Shown piece after piece: positions 46,430-59,187 of a stretch of 64,000 nt of DNA (its first letter is position 1; every line of letters starts with the position of its first letter). The position numbers and the translations under genes were made by a program. Where the stretch lies: positions 124,001-188,000 of the forward strand of contig NW_026570348.1 in NCBI RefSeq assembly GCF_019649055.1, written 5' to 3'. The notes below the pieces were generated by a model, which was given only the letters and a program-made list of their open reading frames with translations, was not told the DNA's origin and did not search any database. This DNA comes from Paramacrobiotus metropolitanus (lineage: Eukaryota; Tardigrada; Eutardigrada; Parachela; Macrobiotidae).

Positions 46430-47215
46430 AGTGACCGAAACACTATCACCGACCACTGACAATGAGCGGAATCTCTAGATGAGTGGGTGACCGAGCTACC
46501 ACCACTGGCCAGTAAGAAAAATTACTAGACAAGTGAGTGACCGAAACACCATAACTGCCCACTGAGCGGAGTTTCTAGGTGAGTGAGTCATCGAGCGGGC
46601 TTTGCTCTTGCTCACCTAACGGGCTCTGCGCACTGGACAGTAGTTGTAGCAGGGTCACTTTCTCACCTAGCGATTTTTCTCCTTACCTAGCGATTTTTCT
46701 TACTGGACAGGTGGAGCTCGGTCAGTCACTCACCTAGTGATTGAGTGCGTCAAAAAATCGCTAGGTGAGTAAGTGACCGAGCTACCACCACTGTCCAGTG
46801 CCCAGAACCCGTTAGGTGAAAGAGTGACCGAGATACCACTACTGTCCAGTGCACAAACTCCGTTAAGTGATCTAGTGACCGAGCTACCAATACTGTCCAG
46901 TGCACAGAGCCCGTTAGGTGAACGCGTGGCCAAGCAACCACTACTGTCCAGTGCACGAACTCCGTTAAGTGATCTAGTGACCGAGATCGTTAACTCCGTT
47001 AAGTGATCTAGTTAGTGACCGAGCTACCACTACTGTATAGTGCACGAACTCCGTTAAATAATCTAGTGACCGAGTTACCACTACTGTCTAGTGCACAGAG
47101 CCCGTTAGGTGAACGTATGACCAAACTGCAATATTACTGAGCAAAATAGAACAGGGCCCGCTAAGTTCTTAGTGGGTGACCTATCTAGCACCATTGTCCA
47201 GTCTTAGCGTCCTTT
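46430..47215. repeat. 51-bp minisatellite with alternating units and inverted segments
   Basis: From about 46774 the core TGACCGAGCTACCACTACTG recurs every 51 bp (46774, 46825, 46876 and on). Units alternate between an A type (CCGTTAGGTGAACGAG) and a B type (CCGTTAAGTGATCTAG), giving a 102-bp higher-order unit. The stretch 46590-46735 carries the same motifs in reverse orientation, and 46430-46590 carries degenerate forward units. Because 51 is divisible by three, long open frames appear on both strands, but they are by-products. Confidence 0.9.
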
Positions 47216-48046
47216 TAGTTTGTAATGTGGTACTCTCGTGAGTGATTAGATTCGGATGGTTTTCGCTACGAAAATTTAACAAAAAATGATCTGTAAAGTC
47301 AAAGTAATTGCGTTCGACTGCACGAAACCAAAACATCCATTTTTTTACAAAATTTCTGTTATCGGGCTCTTCAGATTTATCCGTTCTAAGTTAACAATCC
47401 GTAAACCGGCCTAGGAGTTTAGAACCCAAGAAATGCGGAGGCGAAGCCGAGGCTGTTTCTTGTATTATGATAACAAGGAGCCTCGCGCATTCGTGCTCGG
47501 CACGGGTGTATTGGAAAGGTCAGGTTTTAATTTATGGACTGTTCCGGCAGTCGTCCGGCAGTTCGAAATTGAATTACTTTTAAAACCATCCTTACTTAAT
47601 TACTGTATTGTACTTACAGATCTATCCATGGTAATTACGTTTTGGACGGTAGGTTTGTATATGAATATATAAAGATAAAGATATTATTACTGTAATTTTC
47701 TCATTTTGTTATGGAAACAGAATACCAAAACAACAAAATTTAAGTAGTGGGAAGGAAAGTATTTATTAATGCAATACCAGTTACTTCTAATCTGAAGTAT
47801 ACATATAATAATATCTGGTATCTGTATAATGTAGTATTCTATTATGATAACTGCTGTCGCCTCAAAAGCTCTTTTTAAATGGTAATTATGGTATGATGAT
47901 GTATTATAACACTATCTGCAGTATATTATATGAATTTTTGTACTCATATGCAATATTGGTTATGTATCTGGATATCTGCTAATTAACCTCAGAATAACGA
48001 ATTCTGCCAGTCGTTGATTGCTGGAGGATTGTCATAGCTTTAGTTG
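47216..48046. other. Intergenic; duplicated upstream region of fucosyltransferase copy 2
   Basis: No gene is supported. From about 47690 the sequence parallels 41040 onward (GTTATGGAAACAG, ATACCA, ACAACAAA), marking the left edge of the duplication. Confidence 0.5.
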
Positions 48047-49840
48047 ATGACGAACTGGACATCTCAGCGAATAATGGTTACTGCACTCATACTAGCTTTT
48101 TCCGTTGGTTGCTTTTCATTAATACCCGCACTGAGGCGAGTCGCGTATCACTTCCGTTTCATTAGGTCAGCATCAACTTCGAAGGGCGCGAATCCGGTAG
48201 GCTATAATTATTAGACCTTAACGGTTTACGCAGTGCCCAATGATGCTGTTTAATATCCGTTCTCTTGCAAACGTCCAAGTACTGTACGTGCTCTGCAGTT
48301 ACAATTAATCTATTTATTGCCGCGCGTGCAGATTGACCTTTGCATATGACAGCGTTTTGAGCAAACTTCGTGTGCAGTTTTAGCTCAATACTGTATGTAA
48401 GTTCATCTATTCTTCCTTTTTATTAACAAGTAGACTTTCGTAAATTTTGACCCGCAAAGGGTGCCCTGATGGGGCTGGTGCGCCATATACACTGTACATA
48501 CACACTGTTGGCTGTACCAGTGTCCAGGTGGAGTTTTACTGCTGAGTAGACAGGAGCGAAAGGCACAGGCAATCCGAGTCAGCAAGTGTACCAATAGGCC
48601 ATAAGCCCATAACTATAAATAAAATTATGATGAAACTGCACAGTTTCATTGCAGACGTGTCGGTCATCGGAAAGATCCGGCAGAGTATTGAACACACACC
48701 TGACCCAGCTTCGTTGCGACTTGCTAAATCGTATGGCTGGTCGGATAGAAAGGGCTAAGAAGTACCACATTCAGCTTAGCACATCGTTCCAAACTGCCTA
48801 CGACAACATGCTCAACGGATCATCCTTGCGCAGATTCGTGACTTATCAGCCGGTGGATGGAGGACTGGGAAATTTCATGTTCCAGTCTGCCATGCTTGTC
48901 GGCTGTGCTCGAAAGAATGACCGGATTCCAGTACGCATTACCCACGACTCTAGGTTGGACCTTTTTGAAGGGATGGACATCGGTTTCCTTAACCGGTCCG
49001 TCCTTTTCCCGAACAATTCACGTAAAGCGCAGACTCTTGGTAAGCCTGAAGAATTGGCGCGAAAAGACGATGAATTTAAAACACTTGCTGGAGTACTTCT
49101 AACGTAGGACTTTGTTAGAAACATTAAAGTTATTTTTTGATGCCTTAGGCCGATACTTTGCAGATGAATTAGGTCCGGGAAAATTCAGTCCTGTCTTTCA
49201 CAACGTGAGCTCTTGATTCCCAGATCAAGCTGCAGCATTATCTGGTTACGGCCAATCGTGGAAGTACTTCCATGATGCGTCTCATGAGATCCGCGCGCTG
49301 TTGACCTTCAAAGAAACTATCCAACAGGAAGCTATTAACGCCATCCTGGACGGACTGAGCAACCTGAGCAGGCGTGGCGTGTTTCTTAACCGCATACAGC
49401 CGGTACGTGTAGGGATCCATGTGCGGCGGGGCGACATCGTCAGTGACGCCGCTCAGACCGCTCATGGCCACGTGGCCGCTACGGAAGAGTATCTGCTGCG
49501 CATGGCGCTGCGCATCCAGCGCCGTTACCTTGACACCGTCTTCGTTATCAGCAACGACTTGGATTACTGTCGGCGATTATTCCGCGAGCCCAACTTTGTC
49601 TTCGTCCACGGCAATGCGGCCGAAGTGGACATGGCTATAATGACCTTTATGGATGTGATGGTGATGAGTGTGGGCAGCTATAGCTGGTGGTCGTCTTACC
49701 TTAGCGATGCTCAAGAGGTTTTCTATTTTAAGGACTGGCCAAAAATGGCAGTGACTTTGCAGAAGGAGTTGCAGCAGAAGACTATTTTTTCCCTGCATGG
49801 CATGGTGATAATTAGATGGAAGACTGCGCAACAGTGCAAG
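48047..49840 (+). pseudogene. GT11 alpha-1,2-fucosyltransferase copy 2, broken
   Basis: Same layout as copy 1: signal-anchor exon 48047-48196 (MTNWTSQRIMVTALILAFSV), exon 2 from 48655, and exon 3 from about 49149. Lesions: the segment equal to NVSSRF has TGA at about 49213-49215, and one base is lost near 49740 after FKDWP, so the conserved FFPAWH end is out of frame. One codon is also missing at RRYLDTVFVIS. Motifs VGIHVRRGDIV and VGSYSWWSSY survive. Conversely, copy 2 reads RYFADELGP where copy 1 has one more base, so the exon 2/3 junction of copy 1 may be non-standard. Intron 1 is about 265 nt longer than in copy 1. Confidence 0.85.
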
Positions 49841-49920
49841 CGGTCAGAAACTCAGAATCGGCTACTGTGCTCTAGTATTTACGCTGTTTGGCAAATTTGG
49901 CCGGCTGCTTGCCGCTAGCA

Positions 49921-50981
49921 CGTATTTCGTGCTTCCAGATATGATGAAACATGATTATGGTACGAGTGTATTTTTAAAAATTCTGATTTCTTGACAACTA
50001 CATAACTGTTATTGTGGGTGCAAAATGAGGAATACTGTATGTTTTGATTCGAATATTTTTTGTTTATTCAAATCACAACATTTTGTTTTGAGCATAGTTG
50101 TGGGCGGTTTTGTAAACGGCTGTACTGTTCTTTGACTTGCTATTGTCATCAGAACAGCAAAAGATTCACGATTATATTCACCGTGTAGCTGACGAATGTC
50201 GACCTATAAGAACACGTGGGAATTCCATCAAAAATGAATTAAAAAGCACGTTTTCAGCCGTTTGCAGCGGCTTGCAATCATTTTTAAGTGTCAGTTTGTA
50301 AAGTTATATGGAAGTTCGTTATCGCAATAATATTGCTTATTAACTAATTAGCTACTAATTTCGTACGTTAAAAAGTAACTGCAATTTCGTTGGGAAGAAG
50401 ATATTGTACCGTATTTAACTTGCATGGTGGCATTTGCACAACAGTTTACAGAGTACGTATATGGAATTTCTTCTACCCGTATGGTGACAAAGCTCGCTCA
50501 TTCAGTTCGTTCTGCATACAAAAGCTGGAAAGTGCAAAAACGTGGCTATGACTTAATTTGGTCAAGACCACCGAATACAATTTATATACATCGAACGGTA
50601 GAATGACCACAAGATAAAGTTGCTGTACTGATTTCCCTACTGAACTATACGGCAGATGTATTGTACTTTTTGTGATGTTCTATAACGTGTACGATTTAAC
50701 ACACGAGTAGTGTAATGAAAAGTGCAGCTGCATGTTGTTAAAGTTTTCCGTGCTTATAGAAAAATGTATGCCACAAGCTGGCAAAAATGTCCATTTTCCA
50801 TATACTAAGTTCGTGCGACCATGTTCGTTTACCATAAACAAAATGCATTCCTTAGATATCAAAGTAATGTGGTAATTCCTTCCTGGTGATCTCGATTAAA
50901 TTTTATTGGTCAGAACGAGAGCGCACGTCTGCAGCTCCAAGTCAATTTCTGATCTGACAACCAGAATTTACGGATGTCCAG
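49921..50981. other. Intergenic, no gene seen
   Basis: AT-rich 3' flank of the second fucosyltransferase copy. Short open frames have no family features. Confidence 0.4.
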
Positions 50982-51826
50982 TAGAGCCCTGCACGAGCCG
51001 AGCCGCTCGGCTCGGCTCACGAGCGCTCGGCGCTCGCGAGCACTTCGAGCGAGCAGGCGTCGTTTTGCGAATTTGCGAACGAGCTGAGCAATAGAAAAAA
51101 AATTGCGAACGAGCCGAGCGAGCAGGATGGTCGGGTGCGAGCACTCGCGAGCCTACAGGCTGACATTGTGCGAACTGGAGAAGTTTCTAGTACTAAATTA
51201 CAATGACCGACCTGAAAACGATCTTAAACCACCGTCACCTTCGCGCTTCGCGCGAAGTGATTTACAGTACCAACTTTTCTAGACCGGTTGGGACTCTGGA
51301 CTAACTTTTGATATTTTGTACTCGTAGCCAACAAAAACATTATTTGACGGGTTTATGAACCAGTTGAATGCTTCCTAAGAAAGGCGCATTTTAATTTTCG
51401 AGCATGCATTCTATTATACGTATTTATTTCAGGCTGAATTACGAAAACTACATCCAGTTGAAAATTAGAGAAATGTATTAGCGAAAAAATGGAAAACTGT
51501 GATGAAATGGACTACCAGTATGGAGATATAAGTGATTGTCTCTGAACATCCAATTACACTTACTGAGTTTTTGTGTTGGTGAAAAGTTTGGTATAATTAA
51601 TTCGTGCAAAAATGTTGATACGTAAATTTTTGCCGATCTCACGAGCGAGCCGATTTGCCAAAATAAAATTACGAGCGAGTTGAGCGAGCGGAAGCAAAGA
51701 AAAATTTGAAAACGAGCGAGTTGAGCGAGCGGCGGTTTGGGCGCGAGCGAGCTGAGCGAGCAGGAAGTTTAAAAAAGCAGAAACGAGCGAGTTGAGCAGC
51801 ACTTTTGCTGCTCGTGCAGGGCTCTA
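50982..51826. mobile_element. 845-bp inverted-repeat element rich in GAGCGAGC
   Basis: TAGAGCCCTGCACGAGC at 50982-50998 is exactly repeated in reverse complement at 51810-51826. The subterminal 130-220 bp on each side is built from GAGCGAGC/GAGCCGAGC-like motifs, again in opposite orientation, so the ends form a long foldback. The AT-rich centre has no transposase-like frame. TGTCCAG lies just outside the left end and 3 bp outside the right end. A non-autonomous DNA transposon is the best reading; the superfamily is unresolved. Confidence 0.75.
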
Positions 51827-54800
51827 AATTGTCCAGTACGTGTCGGTGCAGCATATACTTTGTATACTTTTGCAAGCATACGATTGATTTCTGTGCATAA
51901 GATTATTTTTCGGCTATTTTGCGGCATGTACTTAAGATTACAACAGTCTCAGTAAGCTTTGCGCAAGCCAGAAAATATGAGTTTTAACTTAAGACTGTTA
52001 AGTCTGTGATAATTAGTAGCTGCATCACGGGTGATAAAATTATTTTTTTATTGCACAGCTGGTCGGGGCATTCCAGCTTGGATTATGTAATAGTTTTGAT
52101 TACCGGTATGCTTCCCGCCTATCACAATGGTGCATGTAACAATGGATTTTGGCGGGCCCATTTTTTTGTATTACAGTACTACTATTACTATCATTATCCG
52201 ATATCCATAATTATTTGAGTGTGGACTGTGGAGTGGATATCGGATAATTATTTGAATGCTCCAGGTCAACGCCACCGCTAAATACGGATACTAGCCAACG
52301 CCCAACGGCCATGAATGGGAGCTTGATTGTCGACCTACTGATTGTGCTAAAGGTGAAATATTTATATTTACACTTTAAATATGATAGACTAGGAAAGTGC
52401 ACCGCTGTTGGCTTGCACTTAAAGACCGAAACGAAGCGGGAAACCAAGTTTAATAAGCTGTTTGCTGAGTTTGTTTTAAAACTGTTTCGAAATAACATTT
52501 TTTATATTTGAAAAAATACTTTGTATTTTTTATTTATTATTTTTTGATATGTTCTTCCATACTTTATTTAAAATTGTTAATGTGTGACCGACATGACCGA
52601 CATGACCGACGTGACCGACAAAATTTCGGTTTTCTTGAACATAGAGGACCTTCGCTTCGCTTCGGTCGAAAAAGTGATCGTGCAGGTTGACAATATTTTC
52701 GGTGCATCTTGCATAATTAGTAAACAGTTTCTGCTTATCTTAAAAATAAATGTAAGTACTTGAAAATTCCGTGTGGTATTTTGGGAGAGTGTTCAGTTTA
52801 ATATCTTAATATTTTACTACGGTTTTTGCTTATTTCGCAGTTGACATGGTAGACTGACTGGTATCATGTTTTGCGCCAGTATCTGTCAAGTGAAAAAAAA
52901 TTACTGTACGAAAATTATTTCTAAAATTATATGTAGTAAGCATATACCTGGTATACCATCATCTAATTAAAAACGTCTTTGAAAGAACTGGTAGTAATTA
53001 CAGTTGTTTATTTACAATACATATCTTTACATCAATATGAACAAGCCGCAATCAAATCACATTTATTAGCAGCATTCAGCATATATAGAATCACGTCTAC
53101 TGGCCGGTATTTCCAATTTTCCATCATATTTATGAACAGCTGAACAAATTAGTTAGCAGCAATTCAGTAACAAGCGGGCATCATTTGACGCATTAAAGTT
53201 AAAAAGCTCCGTCCTAAATTCGACGATGCAATAATGCCGGCGCTGAAGAAGCACGTATAAATATAAGGAAACGCTACGGGTACACATATAATGTTATACC
53301 CGGTGATGTACTTTTAAAAATGGAAGATGCAGTCAATCACCAATGAGAAAGTAGTTTCGTCCAGCGCGTGGTCGAGGTGACGCGGTATTAAAGCAGAATG
53401 ACATGGTAGAAATATGGAGAACGTCTTGATGCATTAGCTCGCGCATATGCAGTCGTATCAGTGCAGCAAAGGAATCTGCAATAATATACGGTAAATCTGC
53501 CTCACATGATGGGCCTTATCGTAATTGGTGATTTTGAATTATTGAGTATTACTGTTATCCGTGAATCTTCAGAGTATCACCAAAAGCAATATGTGCTGAA
53601 TCAAACCAAACTAATGAGTGGAAATGGCCGCATCTAAGACACTCAACTCTTTAAAAACGCCGTTGACAATAAATTTGGTTACGATACTAACGATAGGGTG
53701 GTTTTATGACGTTGTGTAGCACTTTCGTAGAATAATACTATTATGGTATGAGTTAATAACTGACTAGGGAGTTTATGTACTGTATCTGTAGTTATTGAGA
53801 CTATTTTAAGTTTGGTGGCGTAATATATATATACGGATACGTCGTGCTCCTGCTAGTGTGAACTGTGAAATAATTTGCTCATATTGCCATTAGAAGTGTT
53901 ATTATCGTAGTATTTTCGGTTCAACAAGTGCAATAGTTATTAAACCGCTCATGAAAGTTGATGTAGTAAAGATTAAAATGGACAAAAAATCGATGAGAAG
54001 AGCACGTGGCTCGCCTCGGAAACGGAAATGGCATGTTGTATTTGGAAGAGCCTCCCGAAGAACTCAGCATAAGCGTACCGTACTTACGTTTTCTCTCTGC
54101 AAATAATACGGAACGGTTACAACTTAAAACATTCGATACTAGGAACGCAGCTAAATGTGTATTATTAAGAAGCGGCGTATAATTTTAATTTCTTCGCCAT
54201 CGTTACCTTCAGAAGGTACTCTACTCTAGTACACTAAGTAGTCAATGTGCTGTACCTCAATCACGAAGAATAATCTGTTGGATAACTCAGGATGTGCGGC
54301 AGCAAGCGCAGCCGATTCCAGGTTCTTCGTCTAGAAACGTTTATGCATTCACACAACGATAATGTTGATCAACGAACTTTTACTGAATGGTTTCAGTGAC
54401 CGAAATAATATTTAGCCTGCACTGCGCAGTGCATACCGCGTTATTTTTGTAATTTTACACCAAAGGTAACCTGGACTTTAAATAAAAATCTTTCTGACCT
54501 GTAATACGCTTTCTATGGTTTCATGAAGTTGGACCAGTCTATTATAGGATAGTTGGTTCAGATACTCAGTAGCGAGAGCGCTGAGCAGATCCTTCAGATT
54601 ATACCATCGCCGTCGAAGCGCTGCAGTGACAAAAGAAATGTAATTTTTTTTGCAGTCAGAATTTCAAAGACACGTTATATAAGCTTGTAGAAAAGATCCC
54701 CAATTTTGATAACCTTGGTATCATAGCGTGACATATCAGTTTTTATAATTAGTGTAAATTCACTATCAGTAAGAAAGTGAAACGTGTAATTAAAGGTTGG

Positions 54801-55095
54801 CTGTTAAATGTATTAAGTGCACTATGTGTGTTAAGTGTAACAAGCGAGTTAAGTGTAAGTCTTGCTGTTAGTAGTGTTACAGCTTAAAAGTATAAACGTA
54901 AGTACTCGAATATAAGACCTGACAATTACTAGGGAAGCATTTCATATTACATCAACAGAAAATGATTTCAATAGGAGAAATGGAACAAAAGATACCTTTT
55001 CCAATATGTACAGTATGTGTACAGAGTACAGTCTAACAAGAAATAATAGCGCAAGCCAGTTTCACTCACACAGAATATAAAGAAAACAGAAATAA
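51827..55095. other. AT-rich, mostly featureless region
   Basis: No gene is supported. Small structures: ATTATCCGATATCCA at 52193-52207 faces its reverse complement at about 52234-52248, and there is a run of three GACCGACATGACCGACGTGA-like units near 52585-52620. The rest is low-complexity AT-rich sequence with many stops in all frames. Confidence 0.4.
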
Positions 55096-55937
55096 TTACA
55101 GTAAAAATATTTCCTTAAATTTCTCGGCTCCATCCATGGTTCCGAGTACGGAAGCAGCGTTGCCTCTTTGGATTTCAATCGACAAACGCTGACGGAGAAA
55201 TTCGAGTGAGCGAAGCTCGCCAGTATGCTGCTGTAATCGTTTGCCAATTTCCTTCACTAAAAGTGATGCCGACTTTCCCCAGGGACCAAAAGTCTCGAAT
55301 GCAAGAGGCGCAAAGATGTATCGGCCCTCCAGATAAGCATACAACTTGGCTTTTTTATCTTCCGCCTGCGCTGCTGCGGATCCGGCGGCAGCCGAAGTAG
55401 ACTTTATATGGGACAAGGCGACAGTATCCACGCAGGTCACGTCCCATGCCAAGCACATGCCACGTTTCCAGGCAAACGTAGTGCATCCGTCTGGGCGGCG
55501 ACCGGACGTATGGAACGTACCACGCGGTTCCAGTTTTGCTGGGACGCCCGCTGAAACCAACGATCGGCACACAATGCTGTTAAGTCCACCGTGTCTAGGA
55601 TGACGTCCAGCGGAAAATGAGCATGACAGTCCGTGGTGGCCATATACATCTACGGGCTTGTGACATTTCGCGCATAGATGTGCTTCGCAAATGATAGCGC
55701 CTAACCTGAGCCCAACTGATATCTTCAGGGTGTCGTCGTCCAGGAGGTTGCCGATGTGAGCTGAAGGCAAAGCATTCAACCAAATGCCAGCTTCCGGTTT
55801 TGATTGTGCGAGGAGTCTGGCCCTGTTTATTTCATCGTCATGAAAGATCTCAAGCAATGTGGACAGCGATGCATTACATAACGGTAAATCCCACGTTCGT
55901 TGTGAATTCCTCAGAAATAATAAAACATTTATGTTTT
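55096..55937 (-). mobile_element. C-terminal tail of a non-LTR retroelement reverse-transcriptase polyprotein
   Basis: The minus-strand frame is open from about 55937 down to 55096. It reads RTWDLPLCNASLSTLLEIFH, SKPEAGIWLNALPSAHIGNL, LRLGAIICEAHLCAKCHKPV, HGLSCSFSAGRHPRHGGLN, WDVTCVDTVALSHI and IQRGNAASVLG. The order W....., GAWLNALP, LR.GA, C.C....D.....SC..S.GR..RH..LN, WD.TC.DT and RGNA.S..G is the region downstream of the reverse transcriptase in many metazoan retroelement proteins. Upstream polymerase and endonuclease domains are absent, so this is a 5'-truncated insertion, typical of target-primed reverse transcription. The remaining frame is undamaged, suggesting recent insertion. Confidence 0.8.
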
Positions 55938-56285
55938 CTCAACGAAGGCATAATTTAGTTATCCATGAGGAAGAGATTCTCATTCGCGGAAGCGATTCTT
56001 GATCGAAGGTCATCGTACAGACCTTAAAACGTTTTAGTTTTTATACTGATAATATTTTAAGGGACTGTTTAAAAACGCTAAAGCTTTTCAAGAAAGATCT
56101 AGTAGTCGATTAGGCACTTTTTAAAGTAGGTCAGATATGATATCATTCTGTAATTTTGTGTAACGATTTACATTATTCATGATACATTGTATGTAAAGCA
56201 TTTTGTTTATTTTAACGGCATCAGACTTTGCCGCTGCATTATATTTCCATGTGACCTGCGCTAAAACAGTCTAAAGCGAGTGTAC
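55938..56285. other. Non-coding flank
   Basis: AT-rich, nothing identified. Confidence 0.4.
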
Positions 56286-56514
56286 CTGGGCTATCATGCT
56301 CTCTCCAGTGAATATGTGCGGCGATAATACGCCGTAACGGAGTGCGGAACCGTCGCAATTGTGTCTTCCTCCACCGCATTTGGATGCGCATTCTTGGTCC
56401 AAAGATACGCGTCGCCGAATAATTATTGCGTGGAAGCGCAGGTCGATGCACGGTGTTTACGGTGTTCAAGCGAATACTTTGGTCACCAAGAGTTGTAACT
56501 GGTTTCTTATCCAT
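56286..56514 (-). pseudogene. Exon paralogous to the unrecognised gene at 59.2-60.0 kb
   Basis: Minus-strand frame from ATG 56514 to a GT donor after 56286. It ends RRFRTPLRRIIAAHIHWREH, then DSPG. The other gene has KEFKSPLKRIIDAHTHWKSD, then PNPG, at the same distance before its donor. Basic residues and Arg/Lys dominate. No matching downstream exons (LVNLKRLYVFLYISGRLNID type) were found in the next kilobase, so this is probably a solitary duplicated exon or a remnant. The family is not recognised. Confidence 0.45.
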
Positions 56515-59187
56515 GATATCCCTTACGTTTTTTGCAGCACCAGGAATAATTTTAAAAACGGTATTACGGTTTTTATCTCGATATCAATAAATAATGACGC
56601 ACAAATATTCTAGATTCTAAACCGTCAGCCAGCTGTTATTTTCGAGATAGCCAGATAGGCACAGAAGTGTAACGAAAGGTCAACAGTTTTATTCACGGTA
56701 AGAAAGCTGTTCTGCCTGGGTTTCTGGATTGGTAAAAAGCATGCTGCACAGAGCACAAGTTTCAGCTAAAAAAGTGAGCGGAAATCTGGCGAGGATGCTC
56801 AACTGATATCGGTCCTGAATGTTCTGATCGCGCCACATGGTGTTCAGCGCAGCTTATATACGATAGGCCCGGCGAGGACACGAGGCGGGTACAGCTCTGC
56901 GGAAGACATGTCTTCGATTCGGTGGCAGAGTCTGTGCGGTTTGAGGAACGTTTGGCTAGGCCACTATCAGAGCTCATGGTCAGCGGATCGCCTAGCTTGT
57001 GGCAGAGGTTGGCGAAGATGTCTGCCGATTTGCGGTGCATTTTGCAATGATAACGTAGTGCACGATATGCACGCGCGTGTAGCTTCGGACTGGTGAATGT
57101 TTTATCCAAAATGTTATACAAAATCAGCGCAGTGTAGAACCAGCGCAGTGTACAATACAGAGGTATACTGTATACTGTAGAGACTGCGCAGTGCGTGCTT
57201 CAAGTAAAGTACTTTTTAATTACAATTCACACCAAAAAGGGAAAGACCGCTTTTGTCTTTTAAACTGCTTTGGTCAGTCTGTATCACTCCTAGCATGTAT
57301 ATACATCACAGGAATCCAGCATTTGATTTTGTTGCAATTGACTATGCGGACTCCTCGGGTCTGGGTCCGCAGGCGATGCGGCCGGTACGGTCAAAACTGT
57401 TAAAAACGATCCGCGCATACCGAGCACTGATATTATAGGCTTAATCTTTCAAAGTTTACACGACTACTTGTATGGATGGTCGAGAAGGGTGTCATGTATT
57501 TCCTTACACCGGTATAGGCGCAAGTATGTACGATTTGCTTTTAGCCAGTTTTTTTGTAACACATGATTTTTTTGCTAATTTGTCACAAGTTAGCCTTGAT
57601 GGTGGTACATTTTCAATAGTAAAATCTCAAAAGAAAAAAGTACGTTGATGGTCCCGTTGAGGAAAAAAGTACGTTGAGCGGTTTCAGTCCCAGTAACCGT
57701 GCTGTGTGTGACTGGGTTATACTGAATACTGCGTGTTGATCAGCACTTTTTCTTGCAAAATTGCGGGAATTACCAAGAATGTGAAGATGTAATAGAGATT
57801 ATTGTATTGTGTATACTTGTAATGGTTGATACGTACAGTATGCAAGCGTTTCGCTCATAATTTGCAGCATCCGTAAAAACACGAACATCATATCATGCGT
57901 GATTACTGTACAGATACGTTGTATGATAATTACGAAAATAAATATAATTATTACGATAGTATCTGATTCTGATATCTGAACACTTTGATATCGTGAAAAT
58001 ATGCCCATCTGTTTCTGATGTCAATCTAATAACTAGTACGCTCAGGAAATCCACTTGGGCCTTCGAATTCATCGCATAGAGCAGGCAAGAACGTTAAGAG
58101 CACATGCACGGCGGTTAGCAAATGGTGACCCGAGGCCGTTAAAGTGGCAGGTGGCTCTATCCAGCCATAACTCATTATCATTTTTATCAGTGATAACTGG
58201 TAACTGACAAGCTATTATTATTCTGAAAATCACCAGTCTCTCTCTCATTGGAGTTTTGTAATTAGTAGGTAAGAATAAGAATATTACGTCTTTTGCCACG
58301 ACCATGTGAAGCAAAAAAATTTACTGTAATTGTTTAGTGTCGACTTACTAGTACCTGAAATCTGCTAATACTGATTTCTTCAATGTTCAGTTTTTTTCCG
58401 TCGTTTTTTTTTGCTTTCGCGTGAAATTACTATTTCAAAATTTTTGGTAACAGTAATAGTTGTACAGTAGCACTTATACAGCGATTACGAAATACTCGTA
58501 TAATATTAGATCTCTTTAATGACATTCTGACAAGTGCACACCCTGCAGGCAAGTTTTAACTCTTACTGTACTGAAATAATTAACGGCTGGCAAACCAAAC
58601 CATATAAATATAATTTGTCATTTAGAAGAAAACGCAACATTTATCTAAATTGATCGAAAAGAAAAGCCTTTCATTATTGCCGCATTGTCTGCGGTGATTT
58701 CTTAGTGTCCACACAAAAATAATTATTTATACAAGTACAACATGAAGCGTAAGCAGTAAATGGAAAATACAAAGTAATAATTACATTCAAGGCTTTTCCT
58801 ATATTTTACACATGGAAACCCTGCCGCTCTTTGCGAAACAGCAGTCAGTTCGGCTGGAACCGTTCAAAGCGGAGTGTGGCAAGTGGCAACTGATATTCAT
58901 CGTACGTACACAAACACTTGTTGGAGTAAGTACTTTAGCATCACGGTGGCGGGATCTGCGAGAGAGAGAGGTCTAATTTTCTTGCGCTCGTAAGCTTAAA
59001 AGTGTTGATTATAATTTAGGTACTTATAATTATATTATTCTTGTTATTATTTACAGAAAACTAGTGACAGCGTATTGTCAATGCCAAACACAAAAACCTG
59101 AAGTACGAATTCCAGACATAAAAAATAAACAAACAACTGGTGAAAATTAACCACCCGGAAATCATTCCTAGATTGTAAATCACTTAC
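56515..59187. other. Mostly non-coding region with one GC-richer island
   Basis: The stretch 56790-57090 is GC-richer and keeps open frames on both strands, but I recognise no family on either. A plus-strand open segment at 58812-58926 starts with ATG and ends at a GTAAGTA donor (METLPLFAKQQSVRLEPFKA); it could be a first exon. A frame near 57340 (AIDYADSSGL) only weakly recalls sugar kinases. Near 57630-57680 GTACGTTGA is repeated. Confidence 0.3.

Noticed and set aside
46730-47006. Repetitive proteins on both strands (SSAQTPLSDLVTELP-like; SPNGLCALDS-like)
   Set aside because: By-products of the 51-bp minisatellite, whose period is a multiple of three. No start context, splice sites or flanking exons.
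56762-57121. 119-aa minus-strand frame in a GC-richer island
   Set aside because: Frames are open on both strands and neither shows a recognisable domain. I noted the island but did not call a gene.
57253-57438. Possible sugar-kinase fragment (AIDYADSSGL)
   Set aside because: Only a few residues recall xylulokinase, with no neighbouring kinase motifs. Chance is more likely.
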